IMG/VR virus record: IMGVR_UViG_3300008262_003928
Coordinates: 1 to 22,769 of that record
Source: a virus
Direction: 5' to 3' (one strand)
Length of the DNA: 22,769 nucleotides
Positions 6,477 to 12,794 of this stretch are shown here, one piece after another (position 1 is the first letter of the stretch; every line of letters begins with the position of its first letter). The position numbers and the translations under genes are program-made. The notes under the pieces were generated by a model. The model was not told the origin of the DNA. It made no database searches and worked only from the letters and a program-made list of their open reading frames with translations.

Positions 6477-6673
6477 TGAGTGAACGAATTGAAATAGGAA
6501 GTGTATGGACTAGTGTAAATGGCGTACACTTTCAAGTTATAAGTGAAACACATATTGAAGGTAATGATTGGATTTATTATCGTATGATCGATAAAGAAAC
6601 AGAAGAGTCGAAAGAGTTTAGCTGTTATAAAGAAAGTTTTTTGAGTCGGTTTCATCAAATACCAAAAGATTAA
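6476..6673 (+). CDS. Small conserved phage protein after ligase
   Basis: 65 residues. The pattern 'IGSVWTSVNGVHFQVI......WIYYR.......eFSCYKESFLSRF' is a compact beta-rich domain with a terminal SC...F..RF motif that recurs in T4-like marine phage hypothetical proteins. No catalytic residues stand out. AGGAG (6461-6465) lies ten bases before the ATG, which overlaps the ligase stop by one base. The function is unknown; coupling to ligase suggests but does not prove a role in DNA metabolism. Confidence 0.7.
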   Translation: MSERIEIGSVWTSVNGVHFQVISETHIEGNDWIYYRMIDKETEESKEFSCYKESFLSRFHQIPKD

Positions 6674-6683
6674 GGAGATAAAA

Positions 6684-7355
6684 ATGTTTGTTACAAGTTA
6701 TAGAACTGCTGGTGAAATTAATTCAGCAATGATACGTGTTTATCAAAATATGATGATAGCTGTTTTGATTAGTATGGTTACTAGTTTCATAGTAGGCAAT
6801 ACACCCATGATGATGGCATTGTTTTTCGGAACGCCATTAAAATGGTTGATTATGTTGGCGCCCATTGGATTCATTTTATTTTTTAGTTTTAAAATGGAAG
6901 ACCTTAGTAAAGATACAGCCACAATGTTATTGTGGGTATTTTCTGTATTAATGGGACTAAGTTTCAGTGCTATTTTTGTCGTCTACACCGGTGCTAGTAT
7001 TGTTATGTCATTTATGAGCGCAGCTATACTTTTCGGTTGTATGACCTTTTATGGTTATTTTACAAAACGTAGTTTAGAAAGTTTCGGACAATTTTTGATT
7101 GTAGGACTAATTGCTATCTGTATCGCTAGCATTGTTAATATTTTTGTAGGTAGTAGTGTAATGACCACTGTGATCAGTGCGTTGGCTATCATAATCTTTT
7201 TGGGACTAACTGCATATGATACACAACGTATCCGTGAAATGGTTAGCTATGATAATAATGGTAATGCTGAGGTAGCAGGAGCATTGACTTTGTACTTAAA
7301 TTTCATTAACATATTCCTTAACTTGTTACAACTTTTTGGAAGTAAAAACGAATGA
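6684..7355 (+). CDS. Bax inhibitor-1 family membrane protein (YccA/YbhL-like)
   Basis: 223 residues with about seven membrane helices, roughly 24-40, 52-69, 78-101, 105-126, 134-156, 159-178 and 200-219. The family signature GLTAYDTQRIREM (174-186) follows helix six, with the conserved aspartate and glutamine. The bacterial relatives YccA (a modulator of the FtsH protease) and the YetJ calcium-leak channel belong to the same family. AAGGAG stands seven bases before the ATG. The stop overlaps the next start (ATGA). Inference: in infection it could protect phage membrane proteins from FtsH or alter ion leak and membrane stress. The fold assignment is strong; the role in the phage is not established by the sequence. 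Confidence 0.9.
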   Translation: MFVTSYRTAGEINSAMIRVYQNMMIAVLISMVTSFIVGNTPMMMALFFGTPLKWLIMLAPIGFILFFSFKMEDLSKDTATMLLWVFSVLMGLSFSAIFVVYTGASIVMSFMSAAILFGCMTFYGYFTKRSLESFGQFLIVGLIAICIASIVNIFVGSSVMTTVISALAIIIFLGLTAYDTQRIREMVSYDNNGNAEVAGALTLYLNFINIFLNLLQLFGSKNE

Positions 7356-8167
7356 GAAATTATTGGACTTGTAGTAAATTTGCAGATTGGATTCGCGGCA
7401 CCACTAAACTAAAGTGCGGCACTGGCAAAGAGTGGCATGAATGGGAAAAGGCTGCTAAGGCTAAGTATCCTGTTCGTTGGTGGATCGCCGAAGAAGGCCT
7501 AGACCATATTCAAGACGTTTGGTGCTGGATTCCGGAAAGGATTAATGATGTACGATATTATGTTAATAATCGTTGGGTCTCTCATAGCCATCGCCTCACG
7601 GCACATCCTAGAGATATCAAACCAGGACAATGGTCGGACGTTGGCAATCGTTTTCTTCCTTGTCTATTTAACAGCTTGGTGGATTTTATTGAGATAGAAA
7701 AAGCGTGGACACATTGTGTTTGGGACGACGATGCACGTAAGACCTTTGGATACCCTTGGTGGCGTCGATGGTTCCGTCAATGGCGCTGTCCAGAAGCAGG
7801 CATTGCCCATTTAAAATGGGAAATGGAACTAACTACCGCGGAGTTTCTTGAGGATAGTGAAAAGCACAAAGCCGAGCCTACATATCAAGCTAAGGCTGCT
7901 CGAGAGCTTTTTGAGCTGTATACTTGGTGGAAGGAAGTTTATCCAAAACGTCCAGACATGTATGATGCTAGTGGATGGAGTGCCTACTGCGAAAAGCGTC
8001 GTGAACGAGGTTACTATCTCTTAGACATGGAAGATAAGACACCAGAAGAAGCTGAAATGTGTAGAACTGCATTAGATAAGAGTCAAGAAATTGAAGCAGC
8101 ATATAACAAAGAAGATGAAGAAATGATGATTCGTCTTATTAAAATTCGTGAAAGTCTTTGGACTTAA
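7352..8167 (+). CDS. Tryptophan-rich unknown phage protein
   Basis: 271 residues, 21 of them tryptophan (about 8%), concentrated in RNYWTCSKFADW, GKEWHEW, RWWIAEEG, VWCWIPER and PWWRRWFRQWRC. The middle part, ERINDVRYYVNNRWVSHSHR followed by GNRFLPCLFNSLVDFIEIE, looks like a conserved core. The C-terminal third is acidic and helical (EEAEMCRTALDKSQEIEAAYN). No signal peptide, membrane helix or named motif is seen. Many histidines and aspartates (SHSHRLTAHPRD, WDDDARK) could bind metal, but this is speculative. Similar unnamed proteins occur in aquatic T4-like phages, from memory. It is translationally coupled to the BI-1 gene by a 4-base overlap. Confidence 0.75.
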   Translation: MRNYWTCSKFADWIRGTTKLKCGTGKEWHEWEKAAKAKYPVRWWIAEEGLDHIQDVWCWIPERINDVRYYVNNRWVSHSHRLTAHPRDIKPGQWSDVGNRFLPCLFNSLVDFIEIEKAWTHCVWDDDARKTFGYPWWRRWFRQWRCPEAGIAHLKWEMELTTAEFLEDSEKHKAEPTYQAKAARELFELYTWWKEVYPKRPDMYDASGWSAYCEKRRERGYYLLDMEDKTPEEAEMCRTALDKSQEIEAAYNKEDEEMMIRLIKIRESLWT

Positions 8168-8184
8168 TAAATATTCAACAAAGG
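8155..8184 (+). promoter_or_regulatory. Near-match late promoter with possible RBS-masking arm
   Basis: AATAAATA (8166-8173) differs from the late octamer at one base. The predicted +1 is 8179, two bases before the AAGGAG site (8181-8186), giving a 14-base leader like the other late candidates. TCTTTG (8155-8160) can pair with CAAAGG (8179-8184), including one G-U pair, covering half of the ribosome site in read-through RNA only. The stem is short, so confidence is modest. Confidence 0.45.
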
Positions 8185-8192
8185 AGACCGCT

Positions 8193-8426
8193 ATGAAATT
8201 AATCACAGCACTAGTATTAGCCTCAGCAATGAGCTTGGCAACAGCAGCCGAAGAAAAAAATGTAAAGGTTGATGGCAAGACCTACGAAGTTCGTGTACCA
8301 AAATCAGCAAAAATTGACTGTAAGGATGCTAAAAATGCAGACAAAACTGAATGCAAAAAGCAACCTAAAGAAATGCCAAAAATTGAAAAACCAGTTGCAC
8401 CAAAAGAAGAACCTAAAAAGAAGTAA
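8193..8426 (+). CDS. Small exported lysine/proline-rich protein
   Basis: 77 residues from the ATG at 8193, chosen because AAGGAG lies seven bases upstream and because it begins a textbook signal peptide: MKLITALVLASAMSLATAA, with cleavage likely after ATA or TAA. The mature part is about 58 residues, starts EEKNVKVDGKTYEVRVP, and has two cysteines (IDCKDAKNADKTEC) that could form a disulphide in the periplasm. It ends in a repetitive Lys/Pro/Glu tail (KEMPKIEKPVAPKEEPKKK). The function is unknown. A periplasmic action such as wall, lysis or superinfection effects is inferred from the export signal. A terminator follows directly. Confidence 0.8.
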   Translation: MKLITALVLASAMSLATAAEEKNVKVDGKTYEVRVPKSAKIDCKDAKNADKTECKKQPKEMPKIEKPVAPKEEPKKK

Positions 8427-8437
8427 TTTTATCCACC

Positions 8438-8462
8438 GCCCGGACCTAGTCCGGGCTTCTTA
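8438..8462 (+). terminator. Intrinsic terminator
   Basis: GCCCGGAC (8438-8445) and GTCCGGGC (8449-8456) form a perfect 8-pair GC-rich stem with a 3-base loop, followed by TTCTT. It closes the unit that ends with the exported protein. Confidence 0.85.
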
Positions 8463-8471
8463 AATTGTAAT

Positions 8472-8696
8472 ATGAACGACTACTCTACAGTAATATCTGC
8501 CATTAATTTTGTTAATAGTGCTTTTTTACTAACACTTGGCCTTATTATTATTATCGCTGGGATAATAATCATAAACAATCTTATTATGCGTTTTTATATG
8601 CCTATGGGCATAGCCAAATGGCTGCGTAATACTATAATGCACCCGACTGAATATCCAAAAGAACCGGTTGACAAGAAAGACCCAACTGTGCTATAA
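8472..8696 (+). CDS. Small single-span membrane protein
   Basis: 74 residues. One strongly hydrophobic helix runs from about 17 to 40 (AFLLTLGLIIIIAGIIIINN), followed by a short basic/amphipathic part (MGIAKWLRNTIM) and a charged proline-containing tail (PKEPVDKKDP). The topology is probably N-out/C-in because the positive charges follow the helix. No ribosome site or promoter is obvious in front of the ATG, which comes only 16 bases after the terminator stem, so expression is uncertain. The 3' end of the gene contains the promoter of the following gene. Function unknown; a small inner-membrane effector is plausible. Confidence 0.55.
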   Translation: MNDYSTVISAINFVNSAFLLTLGLIIIIAGIIIINNLIMRFYMPMGIAKWLRNTIMHPTEYPKEPVDKKDPTVL

Positions 8697-8697
8697 T
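8668..8697 (+). promoter_or_regulatory. Sigma70-type promoter for the 8726 gene
   Basis: TTGACA (8668-8673), 18 bases, TATAAT (8692-8697). Both hexamers are exact; spacing is one over the optimum. RNA should begin near 8704, leaving about 22 bases with AGGAG (8716-8720) before the ATG. Confidence 0.8.
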
Positions 8698-8725
8698 TAC
8701 TCATAATTAACAAACAGGAGTGATT

Positions 8726-9904
8726 ATGGCTCGCGTCAAAGCTAAAAAAGTTGTTGTAAAATCCACAACTTCCAAATCCAAACGTGATACTAGCCCAAAT
8801 TGGGAAGGTAGCGAAGCTTGGTCTATTGACAAGTTTTATGCACATTTTCATAACAGTTCTTTGTACTACCGTTCTGAATACGGTGGCAAAGAACTGAAGC
8901 CTCAAGTTATTAAATGGTTAACGCAAAAAGGCGTGGACAAAAGCATTATAGCGTCGTTTAAGCGTACTAAAGACTGGCGCAGTCATCTTACCATGGGCAC
9001 TATTGCTTCTTGCTTGTTGAAGGGTATGCCCGAACAGCGAGCTGATTTTAACAACGGCAGAAACACTGCGGATTGGTTGTTAGCCCAAGTTAACAAAGTT
9101 ATAGGTGAAGGTAAGTACGACATCGAAGAAGTAACAGACGATGTTGCTAAAACTACAACTGTACAACCTAGTATTCAAGACAGACTACGCGAAGTTGCCC
9201 TGTCAATGACTGAAGATATCGAAAATGCTATCGAAAGTTGGCAATCCGACGCTGAATCTTTTGAGCCAAAGGCTTTTAAGGTTCTTAACTTACTAAAAGG
9301 CAAAGATGCTAAGGCAGCTCATGCTCGCGTTATTCGAGACCAGTATGCTAAAGACTTAGCAGAACTAGAAGAATTAGCTAGTGGACAAGCTGACGAACAG
9401 TTACGTGAAGCGTACAGCCATCGCAGTAAAAAACAGATCCGCAAGTTAATTGATTTTTACACAGAAGTGAATTCTGCTTGCACCATGCTCATGCAGGAAA
9501 GTAAAATCAATCGTAAGCCACGTGCTAAGAAAGTAGTACCTGCTGACAAGATTGTTGCTAAACTCAAATATAAAAAGACCGACGAGCCTTTAAAATTAGT
9601 CAGTATTAATCCTGCAGACATTCTTGGTTCAAAAGAATTGTGGATCTACAATACTAAAACTCGTAAATTAGGCAAATATGTAGCTGCCGACTTTAACGAA
9701 CTTGGTGTCAAAGGTGCTAGTATTACAGGATTTAGTGAAGCTAACAGCATTCAAAAAACTCTACGTAAACCTGTTGAACAACTCAAAGAATTTAAGGCAG
9801 CAGGTAAAGTTGCACTACGTAAGTTTTTAGAAGACATCAAAGCAACCGATACAAAATTAAACGGTCGACTAAATGAAGAAACTATTTTGCTTAAAGTAGC
9901 ATGA
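8726..9904 (+). CDS. Unknown 392-residue phage protein with basic N-terminus
   Basis: The start at ATG 8726 is preferred over the GTG two codons earlier because AGGAG lies five bases upstream. The first 20 residues are very basic (RVKAKKVVVKSTTSKSKR), suggesting nucleic acid binding or a flexible tail. The body is helical: DKFYAHFHNSSLYYRSEYGG, WRSHLTMGTIASCLLKG, then charged helices around 190-250 (AAHARVIRDQYAKDLAELEE, SHRSKKQIRKLIDFY). A second basic linker (NRKPRAKKVV) precedes a beta-rich C-terminal part with ELWIYNTKTRKLGKYVA. I do not recognise a named family, though similar proteins occur in T4-like aquatic phages. A strong sigma70-type promoter points to early or middle, abundant expression. 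Confidence 0.75.
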   Translation: MARVKAKKVVVKSTTSKSKRDTSPNWEGSEAWSIDKFYAHFHNSSLYYRSEYGGKELKPQVIKWLTQKGVDKSIIASFKRTKDWRSHLTMGTIASCLLKGMPEQRADFNNGRNTADWLLAQVNKVIGEGKYDIEEVTDDVAKTTTVQPSIQDRLREVALSMTEDIENAIESWQSDAESFEPKAFKVLNLLKGKDAKAAHARVIRDQYAKDLAELEELASGQADEQLREAYSHRSKKQIRKLIDFYTEVNSACTMLMQESKINRKPRAKKVVPADKIVAKLKYKKTDEPLKLVSINPADILGSKELWIYNTKTRKLGKYVAADFNELGVKGASITGFSEANSIQKTLRKPVEQLKEFKAAGKVALRKFLEDIKATDTKLNGRLNEETILLKVA

Positions 9905-9919
9905 TAGATAAGTATGTAC

Positions 9920-9980
9920 AGAGGACTTAGGCATTCAACCCTCTTTAAATATTCTGCATGCCATTGCTAACTTTAAGGAG
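9920..9980 (+). promoter_or_regulatory. Structured leader of queD with late-like promoter
   Basis: The 82-base gap holds several overlapping signals. TTTAAATA (9944-9951) is one base from the late octamer. CTCTTTAAA (9941-9949) can pair with TTTAAGGAG (9972-9980), with one G-U, hiding the whole AAGGAG site. AGAGG (9920-9924) can instead pair with CCTCT (9940-9944), releasing the site, and GGCAT (9930-9934) can pair with ATGCC (9958-9962) to make an H-type pseudoknot. The stems are short, and none is proven. Confidence 0.4.
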
Positions 9981-9986
9981 ATATCA

Positions 9987-10511
9987 ATGGCAAAATATTA
10001 TTCAACAAAAACATATGGCACTGACAGAGGATTAAGTTGTTGTTTTAGGCAATGGCGTAGCACTCATAGTCATTGCGCATTACTACACGGATACTCGATT
10101 GGTATCAAACTAATTTTTGAATCAGAGACACTAGACGATCGTAATTGGGTCATGGACTTTGGCGGACTCAAAGCGTTCAAAGAATGGAGTGAGTGGCAAT
10201 TTGATCATACACTTTGTGTAGCATTAGATGATCCTCACCTGGAACTTTTTAAACAAATGGCTAAACTAGGCAAACAAGCAGACGGCGGTGTCTGTGATTT
10301 AAGACTAGTAGAAGCCGTTGGTTGCGAAAAGTTTGCTGAATTAACGTATCGTACCATGAATGAAATACTAGAAGCTTATAGGGAAGGCAGAGGATGGACA
10401 CATCCAGATGGTCGTGTATTTGAAGCACGATATCCTGTAGGGCAAGGTGTTAAATTACGTTCAGCAGAAGTATTCGAACACGCTGGTAACTCAGCAATAT
10501 ACGAAGGATAA
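9987..10511 (+). CDS. QueD-like 6-carboxytetrahydropterin synthase / PTPS family
   Basis: 174 residues. The zinc-site region is recognisable: FRQWRSTHSHCALLHGYSIGIKLIFE, with H27/H29 and H34 as probable zinc ligands and C30 nearby. DDRNWVMDFGGLKAFKEW (50-68) is the conserved 'viDf..lk' segment, and QFDHTL (71-76) carries the Asp-His pair of the family. QueD converts dihydroneopterin triphosphate to 6-carboxytetrahydropterin on the path to preQ0, queuosine and the 7-deazaguanine DNA modifications found in phages. No queC, queE or folE is in this window. AAGGAG precedes the ATG by six bases. The N-terminal histidine spacing is unlike classical QueD but matches a phage-type subgroup as I recall it. 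The substrate is therefore less certain than the fold. Confidence 0.85.
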   Translation: MAKYYSTKTYGTDRGLSCCFRQWRSTHSHCALLHGYSIGIKLIFESETLDDRNWVMDFGGLKAFKEWSEWQFDHTLCVALDDPHLELFKQMAKLGKQADGGVCDLRLVEAVGCEKFAELTYRTMNEILEAYREGRGWTHPDGRVFEARYPVGQGVKLRSAEVFEHAGNSAIYEG

Positions 10512-10512
10512 C

Positions 10513-10650
10513 ATGTTTACCTTGTTGTTACTTGTACTAGTTTTTTTAGTTATAAGTTTAGTAGATTGGACTTGGATAAAATCTAAATTTTATTCATACG
10601 ATACAGAGCTAATAAAACAAATTTTAGAAGATTATTCCAAAAGTAAATGA
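10513..10650 (+). CDS. 45-residue membrane mini-protein
   Basis: It begins two bases after the queD stop, with GAAGGA (10503-10508) inside the end of queD as ribosome site. The N-terminus is one hydrophobic helix, MFTLLLLVLVFLVISLVDW, continuing into a short charged amphipathic tail (SKFYSYDTELIKQILEDYSK). The helix lacks a clear cleavage site, so it is probably an anchored inner-membrane peptide. Its end overlaps the glycosyltransferase start by 4 bases (ATGA). Possible roles include anchoring a partner to the membrane or lysis timing; neither is supported beyond topology. Confidence 0.65.
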   Translation: MFTLLLLVLVFLVISLVDWTWIKSKFYSYDTELIKQILEDYSKSK

Positions 10651-11348
10651 CACAAAGATGGGTAGTTTGCCTAAAACATGGCACAAAGTATTCTTCTGAA
10701 TACGTAAACAAATTATACAGTATGACTAAAAGGCATTCTACGATGCCTTTTAATTTTGCCTGCATTACAGAAAACGCACATGGGCTTGATCCAAATATAA
10801 AAATTATTCCTTTACCTCAAGATAATAAGTTAAGTGGATGGTGGTACAAGCCTTATGTATTTTCAACAGAAATTCCAATAGATGGAACTATATTATTTTT
10901 AGATTTGGATCTAGTAATTGTTAGGAATTTTGATTACTTATGGACTTACGAACCTGAAAAGTTTTGCATAATACGAGACTTTGCAAGAAGTAGAGTTAAG
11001 CACTGGCACAAATTTAACAGCTCTGTGTTTAGATTAGAAAAAGGCCAACATGCACACGTATGGAATAATTTAATTTCTGACTACTCCCCTGTTAAAAAAA
11101 TGCACGGAGATCAGGATTGGATTTATAATCAAATTACCAAGAACTTTAGTTTTTGGCCTGATCAATGGATACAGAGTTATAAATGGGAAGTAAGATCTAA
11201 AAGTGAACTAGTAGGTGTAAATTCTGGAAGAAGATTCTCTACAGTAAAGAATCCAAAAGTTGATTACGAAACTTCAATATTAGTGTTTCACGGTGATCCT
11301 AAACCTAGCGAAGTAAAAGATCCAATAATCATTGACAACTGGCGATAA
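10647..11348 (+). CDS. GT-A fold glycosyltransferase
   Basis: 233 residues. The central GT-A metal-binding motif is seen as FLDLDLVIV (D86, D88) after a beta-strand, preceded by the W-rich acceptor-side segment SGWWYKPYVFS. Downstream are HGDQDW and, near the C-terminus, the strand-H motif VFHGDPKP, whose histidine would help bind the sugar nucleotide pyrophosphate as in GT8-like enzymes. No signal peptide or membrane span is present. Phages use such enzymes to glycosylate DNA, host surface polymers or virion proteins; the acceptor cannot be deduced. Co-transcribed with queD and the mini membrane protein. The last 17 bases carry the -35 of uvsE. Confidence 0.85.
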   Translation: MTQRWVVCLKHGTKYSSEYVNKLYSMTKRHSTMPFNFACITENAHGLDPNIKIIPLPQDNKLSGWWYKPYVFSTEIPIDGTILFLDLDLVIVRNFDYLWTYEPEKFCIIRDFARSRVKHWHKFNSSVFRLEKGQHAHVWNNLISDYSPVKKMHGDQDWIYNQITKNFSFWPDQWIQSYKWEVRSKSELVGVNSGRRFSTVKNPKVDYETSILVFHGDPKPSEVKDPIIIDNWR

Positions 11349-11360
11349 AAGTATTATAAT
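11332..11360 (+). promoter_or_regulatory. Consensus sigma70-type promoter abutting the uvsE ATG
   Basis: TTGACA (11332-11337), 17 bases, TATAAT (11355-11360): an exact consensus match. Only five bases separate the -10 from the ATG at 11366, so RNA should start at, or one base from, the A of the start codon. The -10 lies in the 12-base palindrome GTATTATAATAC (11351-11362). No Shine-Dalgarno sequence is present. Confidence 0.8.
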
Positions 11361-11365
11361 ACATC

Positions 11366-12385
11366 ATGACTAAACGTATAGGTTTCGCTTGCAAATGGAT
11401 CGACTTTCCGCACCAAGTGGAAGGCATCAAACCAAAAGACGAGTGTAAAAAATATAATACTGGTGCTACAACCGTAGCTTGGCTTAATCGTCAAACTAAA
11501 GATGTAGCAGTGGCAAAGCTCTGGTCATTGATGGAACAGAATATTGAATCAACCCGTAAACTAGTAGAAAGAGTAGGTAATCTAGATGAACCACTTAGGA
11601 TGGTACGTATCAGCAGTGATCTTCTTCCCGTATATACTGAGTCTAGTTGGAGCTGGTTTTGGCGTCAAGCTGATGTACGATCATACGCCGAAACACATTT
11701 TAAACAAGTGGGCGATTTGGCTAGAGCTCGTAACGTTCGTCTCAGTTTTCATCCTGGGCAATTTACTGTTTTGGCATCTGACAATGAAAATATTGTTCAG
11801 CGTTCTATAGAGGAGTTTGAATATCATGCAGATATGGCCCGTTGGATGGGGTTCGGTATACAATTCCAAGACTTTAAAATCAATGTCCACATTGCGGGTA
11901 GAGCCGGTCCAGAAGGTATCCGCAGTGCCTACAAAAAACTCAGCACCGAAGCAAGAAATTGCATTACCGTCGAAAACGAAGAAAACTCGTGGGGTTTAGA
12001 TGATTGTCTCAGTCTTAGCGATCTTATACCTACTGTTCTTGATATTCATCATCATTGGGTTCGCGAAGGGGAGTATTTGGATCCTAGCGACGCCCGAGTT
12101 ACACGGGTCATTGACAGCTGGCGCGGTGTTCGTCCTACTATGCATTACTCCATCTCAAGAGAAGACGTCTTGGCCGGACATTGTTCAAACACTCTTCCGG
12201 ACTATCAATCTTTACTAGAGTCTGGTTACAAAAAAGCCAAGCTTAGAGCACATAGTGATTTTTATTGGAACACGCCTGTAAATGATTGGGCATTAACTTT
12301 TAATGATCAATTTGATATTATGTGTGAATCGAAGGCTAAGAACTTAGCCAGTTTTAAACTATATGAGCATAGTTTGATAAAATAA
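11366..12385 (+). CDS. uvsE: UV damage endonuclease (UVDE/UvsE)
   Basis: 339 residues with the family's opening RIGFACKW and its TIM-barrel metal residues spread in order: RLSFHPGQF (H129), FEYHADMARW (H154), NVHIAG (H175), ITVENEENSWGLDD (E203), LDIHHHW (D226, H228-H230), MHYS (H260) and LRAHSDFYW (H296). UVDE cuts 5' of UV photoproducts such as cyclobutane dimers and 6-4 products, starting excision repair. Family members are about 300-340 residues, so this is full length. For a phage in sunlit water it would protect phage and host DNA, a role played by denV in T4. The gene has its own consensus promoter, probably yields a leaderless mRNA, and ends at a bidirectional terminator. Confidence 0.93.
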   Translation: MTKRIGFACKWIDFPHQVEGIKPKDECKKYNTGATTVAWLNRQTKDVAVAKLWSLMEQNIESTRKLVERVGNLDEPLRMVRISSDLLPVYTESSWSWFWRQADVRSYAETHFKQVGDLARARNVRLSFHPGQFTVLASDNENIVQRSIEEFEYHADMARWMGFGIQFQDFKINVHIAGRAGPEGIRSAYKKLSTEARNCITVENEENSWGLDDCLSLSDLIPTVLDIHHHWVREGEYLDPSDARVTRVIDSWRGVRPTMHYSISREDVLAGHCSNTLPDYQSLLESGYKKAKLRAHSDFYWNTPVNDWALTFNDQFDIMCESKAKNLASFKLYEHSLIK

Positions 12386-12387
12386 AA

Positions 12388-12409
12388 GGGCTCCGAAGAG
12401 CCCTTTTTT
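12388..12409. terminator. Bidirectional intrinsic terminator
   Basis: GGGCTC (12388-12393), loop CGAA, GAGCCC (12398-12403), then six T on the (+) strand; upstream AAAATAAAA supplies the T-run for the (-) strand. It serves both uvsE and the convergent EF-hand gene, whose stop codon at 12408 lies inside the T-run. Confidence 0.88.
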
Positions 12410-12755
12410 ATTGTGCCTTGGGTTTACGACCTCGGGACGTTTTGACTTTTTCAGTAACTGCCTTTGTTACTTCTTTGGCTTTCTTTGTAGTTTTCTTTAC
12501 TGCTTCTTTAGCATCTTCTAGATTTACTTTTCCGTCTCCGTTTACATCTAATACATTAGAAATAACAGGTTGAACAGGTACACTTTCGTGTCCAATTCCG
12601 TCTGCTTTAGTTGTTTTAGAGGGAGTTTCAATCTTGTAAGGTGCTTGCGTAGCAGCATCTAGTGGGTGCTTACCATCTGAACTTTCTTTGTTTAGCATAT
12701 GGTACCCAACATAAACGATAATAGCCAAAGCTATAATAGCGATAATGATTTCCAT
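12408..12755 (-). CDS. Membrane-anchored single EF-hand protein
   Basis: 115 residues. An N-terminal uncleaved membrane helix (MEIIIAIIALAIIVYVGYHM) is followed by a polar linker rich in Lys, Pro and Thr. Then comes one canonical calcium loop, DVNGDGKVNLED (70-81), with D70, N72, D74, N78 and D81 placed as ligands; aspartate in the last position resembles dockerin loops. The C-terminal 30 residues are very basic (VKKTTKKAKEVTKAVTEKVK, ending GRKPKAQ), recalling histone-H1-like tails that bind nucleic acid or envelope. AAGGAG lies six bases before the ATG. It is one of only two (-) genes in the window. Function unknown; a calcium-dependent envelope protein is an inference from the parts. Confidence 0.75.
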   Translation of the reverse strand: MEIIIAIIALAIIVYVGYHMLNKESSDGKHPLDAATQAPYKIETPSKTTKADGIGHESVPVQPVISNVLDVNGDGKVNLEDAKEAVKKTTKKAKEVTKAVTEKVKTSRGRKPKAQ

Positions 12756-12774
12756 AAAAATCTCCTTAGGAAAA

Positions 12775-12790
12775 TATTTAGTTATAAATA
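12775..12790. promoter_or_regulatory. Back-to-back late promoters in a divergent gap
   Basis: (+) TATAAATA at 12783-12790 is an exact late octamer facing the SOD gene; the ATG follows after four bases. On the (-) strand, ACTAAATA (12782-12775) matches six of eight bases, would place +1 near 12769, and would give a 14-base leader carrying AAGGAG. The two boxes abut and lie in an AT-rich inverted repeat, AATATTTA (12773-12780) / TAAATATT (12785-12792). The (+) box is convincing; the (-) box is weak. Confidence 0.55.
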
Positions 12791-12794
12791 TTCC

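Noticed and set aside
9920-9970. Canonical preQ1-I riboswitch before queD
   Set aside because: The P1 stem and AACCC context are similar, but about 22 bases separate P1 from any CUAA-like partner and the A-rich tail is missing. Kept only as a possible divergent element.
11586-12218. Overlapping (+) and (-) ORFs within uvsE
   Set aside because: Out-of-frame shadows of a complete, motif-rich UVDE gene.
12699-12794. Longer N-terminus for the SOD gene
   Set aside because: The extra 32 residues overlap the opposite gene's first codons and the late promoter, and are polar low-complexity sequence with no SOD resemblance.
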